Shown here: positions 6,864-9,177 of the stretch, in pieces
How positions within the stretch are numbered: the first letter of the stretch is position 1
How the letters are laid out: every line of letters begins with the position of its first letter
DNA from: DATHSN01 sp035464115
GTDB taxonomy: Bacteria; Actinomycetota; Acidimicrobiia; Acidimicrobiales; SKKL01
NCBI GenBank assembly: GCA_035464115.1
Contig: DATHSN010000096.1
Location: forward strand, 1 to 9,177
DNA: 9,177 nt
Direction: 5' to 3'
Program-made: the position numbers and the translations under genes
The notes under the pieces: generated by a model
The model's database searches: none
Seen by the model: only the letters and a program-made list of their open reading frames with translations
Told to the model about the DNA's origin: nothing

Positions 6864-6914
6864 ACCCGGCGACCGCGGCCCCCCCGGGCACCTTCGCCCG
6901 GCGCTGAACCCGGC
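6858..6914. repeat. 13-bp direct repeat flanking the hairpin
   Basis: CGCTGAACCCGGC occurs at 6858-6870, including the stop codon of the membrane-protein gene, and again at 6902-6914, 44 bp later. The second copy directly follows the hairpin. The match is exact over 13 bp. A small local duplication is the simplest explanation. Confidence 0.6.
6884..6901 (+). terminator. GC hairpin after membrane-protein gene (weak terminator candidate)
   Basis: CCGGGC at 6884-6889 pairs perfectly with GCCCGG at 6896-6901 across a 6-nt loop, 20 bp after the stop codon. No T tract follows, so it is not a classical intrinsic terminator, although U-less hairpins have been proposed to terminate in Actinomycetota. 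Its place between two apparent transcription units is suggestive. Confidence 0.35.
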
Positions 6915-6983
6915 AGGGCGGATCGGAGTGTCGCGCGCTCCGTGGGCGGCCGCGCGCGGAAACGACAGGGGTGCAGGGCGAGG

Positions 6984-7032
6984 AAGTGTTGACCGGTGGG
7001 GCAGTGGGGCGTACGGTGGCACGAAGTGGGGC
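6984..7032 (+). promoter_or_regulatory. Array of GTG boxes, candidate MraZ operator
   Basis: AAGTGT (T at 6987), GGTGGGGC (T at 6997), AGTGGGGC (T at 7005), GGTGGCAC (T at 7017) and AGTGGGGC (T at 7027) lie in 49 bp across the -35, spacer and -10. Four of the five are spaced by multiples of 10 bp; the copy at 7005 is off phase by 2 bp. MraZ proteins are known to bind short GTG/TGGG direct repeats with a 10-bp period upstream of mraZ (TGGGN in E. coli, AAAGTGK in Mycoplasma). Autoregulation by the downstream gene is the natural inference. Confidence 0.5.
6989..7017 (+). promoter_or_regulatory. Sigma70-type promoter for mraZ / dcw cluster
   Basis: TTGACC at 6989-6994 and TACGGT at 7012-7017 are separated by exactly 17 bp, each one or two mismatches from consensus. 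This is the best promoter in the window. Transcription would start around 7024 and give an mRNA leader of about 80 nt before the mraZ GTG at 7106. It would drive mraZ, and rsmH and ftsL if there is read-through. Confidence 0.7.
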
Positions 7033-7054
7033 GAAAGGGAGGGTCCTGTTCGCC

Positions 7055-7088
7055 CTGTGGCACCGCCGGACGGCGGGGTCCCACACAG
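7055..7088 (+). promoter_or_regulatory. Leader hairpin just upstream of the mraZ ribosome site
   Basis: In the mraZ leader, CCGCC (7063-7067) pairs with GGCGG (7072-7076) over a GGAC loop, and CTGTG (7055-7059) pairs with CACAG (7084-7088), giving a two-part stem with an internal loop. It ends 1 nt before the Shine-Dalgarno. It might affect translation, but in such GC-rich DNA it could be chance. Confidence 0.3.
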
Positions 7089-7089
7089 C

Positions 7090-7096
7090 GGAGGAG
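7090..7096 (+). promoter_or_regulatory. Shine-Dalgarno for mraZ (GGAGGAG)
   Basis: GGAGGAG at 7090-7096 lies 9 nt before the GTG at 7106 and is the strongest ribosome site in the window. It settles the mraZ start: in-frame codons further upstream, back to 6971, would lie upstream of the promoter. Confidence 0.75.
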
Positions 7097-7105
7097 AGAG
7101 GTTCG

Positions 7106-7525
7106 GTGTTCGTCGGGACGTTCGAGCACTCGCTCGACGACAAGGGCAGGGTCGTGCTGCCCTCGACGTTCCGCTCTCACCTCGCGGCCCGTGGGTTCCT
7201 GTCCAAGCTCGACGGCTGCCTCGGCCTGTGGACCCCGGAGGAGTTCGAGAAGGTGGCCGAGCTGATCCGAGATCGGGTCCGGGAGGGACGGGTGGCGCCC
7301 GACGCGCTGCGCGTCTTCGCCGCCGACGCCGCCGAGGTCAAGCCCGACTCACAGGGCCGCATCTCGATCCCGCAACGCCTCCGCGACTTCGCCGGCCTCG
7401 AGCGCGAGCTCATCGTCAACGGCCGCCTCGACCGCATCGAGATCTGGGACGTCGACCGCTGGAACCGGGTCGCCGACACCGCCGACCAGAACCTGGCCGC
7501 CGCCGTCGTCGACCTCGGGATCTGA
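7106..7525 (+). CDS. mraZ: Transcriptional regulator MraZ
   Basis: A 139-residue MraZ, close to the usual 140-150. It has the two tandem SpoVT/AbrB-like half-domains: FEHSLDDKGRVVLPSTFR at 6-23 and EVKPDSQGRISIPQRLRDF at 77-95, each with the signature D-x-x-G-R. MraZ is the conserved first gene of the dcw cluster. It forms ring oligomers and binds direct repeats upstream of its own gene, repressing the cluster in species studied. GTG 7106 is chosen because it gives the standard MFxG-like N-terminus (VFVGTF) and follows a strong Shine-Dalgarno. The promoter with its GTG boxes is 74-120 bp upstream. A 205-bp spacer separates it from rsmH, longer than the near-contiguous arrangement in many bacteria. 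Confidence 0.95.
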   Translation: MFVGTFEHSLDDKGRVVLPSTFRSHLAARGFLSKLDGCLGLWTPEEFEKVAELIRDRVREGRVAPDALRVFAADAAEVKPDSQGRISIPQRLRDFAGLERELIVNGRLDRIEIWDVDRWNRVADTADQNLAAAVVDLGI

Positions 7526-7579
7526 CCCGCACGCCACCACACGGAGACCTCGCCGAACGCCGCCGAGCCGCACCGACCC

Positions 7580-7595
7580 AGCGATCCGGATCGCT
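7580..7595. repeat. Palindrome copy 1 (AGCGATCCGGATCGCT), mraZ-rsmH spacer
   Basis: A perfect 16-bp inverted repeat 55 bp after the mraZ stop. Its inner 14 bp (7581-7594) recur exactly at 7706-7719, and 15 bp (7580-7594) match when the preceding A is counted. It could be a dimeric regulator site, or an mRNA hairpin with a CCGG loop. No regulator is identifiable from the sequence. Confidence 0.65.
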
Positions 7596-7705
7596 CATCC
7601 GCAACCTCCCGACCCGCAGGTGGACAGCCCCTACTCCGCCCGCTCCCACCAGTCCGATCGGGGAGACATCCCGACGGGCGCCGCAGGTCGGGGGGTTGCC
7701 GGTGA

Positions 7706-7719
7706 GCGATCCGGATCGC
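7706..7719. repeat. Palindrome copy 2 (GCGATCCGGATCGC) abutting the rsmH ribosome site
   Basis: An exact 14-bp perfect palindrome identical to the core of copy 1, 125 bp downstream of it. It ends immediately before the rsmH Shine-Dalgarno at 7720-7725. As RNA it could fold into a 5-bp stem with a CCGG loop beside the ribosome site, or pair with copy 1, since both are self-complementary. Confidence 0.65.
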
Positions 7720-7725
7720 AGAGGA
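7720..7725 (+). promoter_or_regulatory. Shine-Dalgarno for rsmH (AGAGGA)
   Basis: AGAGGA ends 5 nt before the ATG at 7731. It supports that start over the in-frame GTG at 7620, whose extra 37 codons encode a low-quality Ser/Arg/Gly-rich stretch with poorer coding bias. Confidence 0.65.
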
Positions 7726-7730
7726 CACCC

Positions 7731-8702
7731 ATGACCGAAGCACCCGCCCCCGAACCCACCGCCGGCGCCGACTTCGCGCACCGGCCGGTCATGGTCGACG
7801 AGATCGTCGCCCTGTTCGCCGACGCGCCCGGGGGCGTGGTGGTCGACGCGACGGTGGGCGGGGGCGGTCACGCCCGGGCGCTGCTCGTCGACCGTGACGA
7901 CCGCGCCATCGTGGGCCTCGACCGCGACCCGGTGGCCATCGCCGCCACCGCCGCCGCGCTCGCCGACTTCGGTGACCGGGTCACCCTGCGGCGGGCCCGG
8001 TTCGACCAGATCGCCGAGGTGCTCGCCTCGCTCGGGCTCGACGCGGTGGCCGGCGTGCTGTTCGACCTCGGCGTGAGCTCGCCCCAGCTCGACCGGCCCG
8101 AGCGCGGCTTCAGCTACCGGGCCGAGGCACCCCTCGACATGCGCATGGACCCCGACCAGGACCGCAGCGCGGCCGACGTGGTCAACACCTACGCCGAGGC
8201 CGACCTCGCCGCGGTGCTGGCCCGCTACGGCGACGAGCGCTTCGCCCGGCGCATCGCCCGGGCCATCGTGGCGGCTCGCCCCGTCACCACCACCACCCAG
8301 CTGGCCGAGCTGGTGCGCGACGCCATCCCCGCCCCCGCCCGCCGGCGGGGCGGTCACCCGGCCAAGCGCTCGTTCCAGGCGATCCGCATCGAGGTGAACG
8401 ACGAGCTGGCCGTGCTGCCCGTCGCCCTCGACCGGGCGGTCGCCCTGCTCGCCCCCCGCGGCCGCTGCGCGGTGCTCAGCTACCACTCCGGTGAGGACCG
8501 CATCGTGAAGCAGCGGTTCCTCGAGGCCGAGTCCGGCGGCTGCGAGTGCCCCCAGGGCCTGCCCTGCGTGTGCGGTGCCACGCCGACGGTTCGCCTGCTC
8601 CGCCGCGGCGGCTGGACGCCCTCGCCCGCCGAGGTGGCGGCCAACCCGCGGGCCGAGAGCGCCCGGCTGCGAGCCGTCGAGAAGCTGGCGGTGGCGTCGT
8701 GA
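7731..8702 (+). CDS. rsmH: 16S rRNA (cytosine1402-N4)-methyltransferase RsmH
   Basis: A 323-residue SAM-dependent methyltransferase (MraW/RsmH) that makes N4-methylcytidine at 16S position 1402, tuning the decoding centre of the small subunit. Signatures in order: HRPVM at 17-21, the SAM-binding loop DATVGGGGHA at 39-48, GLDRDP at 62-67, DLGVSSPQLD at 112-121, RGFSYR at 125-130, PLDMRMD at 134-140, YGDERFARRIARAI at 166-179, HPAKRSFQAIRIEVNDEL at 209-226 and SYHSGEDRIVKQRF at 250-263 (commonly SFHSLEDRIVK; here Gly replaces Leu). A Cys cluster CECPQGLPCVC at 271-281 near the C-terminus is common in actinobacterial RsmH and may bind zinc. ATG 7731 has a Shine-Dalgarno. The stop overlaps the ftsL-like start by 4 bp, which indicates co-translation. 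Confidence 0.96.
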   Translation: MTEAPAPEPTAGADFAHRPVMVDEIVALFADAPGGVVVDATVGGGGHARALLVDRDDRAIVGLDRDPVAIAATAAALADFGDRVTLRRARFDQIAEVLASLGLDAVAGVLFDLGVSSPQLDRPERGFSYRAEAPLDMRMDPDQDRSAADVVNTYAEADLAAVLARYGDERFARRIARAIVAARPVTTTTQLAELVRDAIPAPARRRGGHPAKRSFQAIRIEVNDELAVLPVALDRAVALLAPRGRCAVLSYHSGEDRIVKQRFLEAESGGCECPQGLPCVCGATPTVRLLRRGGWTPSPAEVAANPRAESARLRAVEKLAVAS

Positions 8703-9157
8703 GCCTCCTGTCGTTCCGGGCCACCGGATCCACCGAGCGCGCGCCCGCCGAGCGGGGCGTCCCCGCCGAGCGGGGCGCGCCCGCCCGTCCACCGCTGCGC
8801 CTCATCGAGCCCGAGGCCGCCCCCCGGGCCCGGGCCCGCCGGCCGGGGCTCATCGGCACCGCGCTCGTCGGCGCGCTGTTCCTCGCCGTGCTGGCCCTCG
8901 CCGCCATGCACTCGCTCGTGGTGCAGGCCCAGTTCCAGCTCGACGACCTGCACGGCGAGGTGGCCACCCGCCGCGACCGGGTCGAGGAGCTGCGGCTGAC
9001 GGTGGCCGAGCGCGAGTCACCCGAGGCCATCGTCGCCGCCGCCGAGGCGCTCGGCATGGTGCGCCCCGCCGAGCGCGTCTACCTGGTGCCGGTCCGCCCC
9101 GGCGCCGCGGTGGTGCCCGCTCCCGGGTCGGTGGCCCCGACTGCACCCTCGGCCTAG
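8699..9157 (+). CDS. ftsL: FtsL-like cell division protein
   Basis: The GTG at 8699 overlaps the rsmH TGA by 4 bp and gives 152 residues. Layout is that of FtsL: a cytoplasmic Pro/Ala/Arg-rich N-terminus (1-48), one membrane segment at about 51-73, then a periplasmic heptad-bearing coiled coil at about 76-106 (FQLDDLHGEVATRRDRVEEL). This is followed by SPEAIVAAAEALGMVRPAERVYLVP (108-131), the A-x-x-LGM-x-x-P ending shared by FtsL and DivIC proteins. FtsL joins FtsB/DivIC and FtsQ in the divisome. Sequence identity is low in this family, so the call depends on topology, the terminal motif and position directly after rsmH. The N-terminus holds a small duplication, and the last 20 residues are Pro/Ala-rich and probably disordered. 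Confidence 0.87.
   Translation: MSLLSFRATGSTERAPAERGVPAERGAPARPPLRLIEPEAAPRARARRPGLIGTALVGALFLAVLALAAMHSLVVQAQFQLDDLHGEVATRRDRVEELRLTVAERESPEAIVAAAEALGMVRPAERVYLVPVRPGAAVVPAPGSVAPTAPSA
8744..8777 (+). repeat. Tandem 16-bp repeat, period 18, in ftsL N-terminal coding region
   Basis: CCCGCCGAGCGGGGCG occurs at 8744-8759 and 8762-8777. It encodes two copies of the hexapeptide Ala/Val-Pro-Ala-Glu-Arg-Gly in the cytoplasmic tail of the FtsL-like protein. In-frame, so length changes would be tolerated. Confidence 0.7.
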
Positions 9158-9171
9158 GTCGGCCGGCGGCC

Positions 9172-9177
9172 ATGAGG
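9172..9177 (+). CDS. Possible start of next dcw gene (only two codons visible)
   Basis: An ATG at 9172 lies 14 bp after the ftsL-like stop, on the same strand. In this cluster the next gene is usually the division transpeptidase ftsI/pbpB. Only Met-Arg can be read and there is no clear Shine-Dalgarno, so the call rests on synteny. Confidence 0.3.

Noticed and set aside
4416..7022. Very long minus-strand open frame opposite the ligase-like and membrane genes
   Set aside because: Composition is His/Gly/Arg/Pro noise with no domain, and it covers two recognisable genes plus the mraZ promoter.
6971..7105. Upstream start extending MraZ by 45 residues
   Set aside because: It would begin upstream of the best promoter in the window and before the strong Shine-Dalgarno; MraZ normally begins at the VFVGTF position.
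7620..7730. Upstream GTG start extending RsmH by 37 residues
   Set aside because: The extension resembles no RsmH N-terminus, crosses the second palindrome and has no ribosome site. ATG 7731 has AGAGGA 5 nt upstream and precedes the conserved HRPVM motif by a normal distance.
1..9177. CRISPR arrays, tRNA/rRNA genes, transposases, phage or toxin-antitoxin genes
   Set aside because: None was found on either strand. The HNH protein belongs to a stand-alone chromosomal actinobacterial type and is not evidence of a mobile element here.

Overview
The window is a gene-dense, very GC-rich bacterial chromosome segment. Frequent GTG starts, 4-bp GTGA gene overlaps, few Shine-Dalgarno sequences, an actinobacterial-style HNH protein and the order mraZ-rsmH-ftsL all point to Actinomycetota. 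The FadE-type acyl-CoA dehydrogenase and the family resemblance of the membrane protein suggest class Acidimicrobiia, but that placement is inference. No rRNA, tRNA, CRISPR array, phage or insertion sequence was seen.

Left end (1-1247): a gene on the minus strand runs off the left edge. It encodes a membrane-anchored extracytoplasmic protein: N-terminal membrane segment, PKD-like domain, threonine-rich stalk, then an unrecognised C-terminal domain. A 195-bp divergent spacer separates it from the rest, which is all on the plus strand.

Centre (1248-6863): an acyl-CoA dehydrogenase is overlapped by a 90-residue conserved-looking small gene. After a 62-bp gap with a candidate leaderless promoter come an HNH endonuclease-family protein, o-succinylbenzoate synthase (menC, menaquinone biosynthesis), a lipoate-protein ligase A-like protein and a multipass GT-C-like membrane protein. 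The last three junctions are 13 bp, a 4-bp overlap and a 4-bp overlap, so these four genes look like one transcription unit of mixed function.

Right end (6864-9177): the start of the division and cell wall (dcw) cluster. A well-formed sigma70-type promoter lies within an array of GTG-containing boxes that resemble MraZ operators. It is followed by mraZ, a 205-bp spacer holding two copies of a perfect 14-bp palindrome, rsmH (16S rRNA m4C1402 methyltransferase), an overlapping ftsL-like gene, and possibly the first two codons of the next gene.

Most genes belong to known families. The least explained parts are the palindrome pair between mraZ and rsmH, the GTG-box array over the mraZ promoter, the small gene coupled to the acyl-CoA dehydrogenase, and the partial PKD/threonine-stalk protein. 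I did not find convincing evidence of a wholly new multi-gene system.
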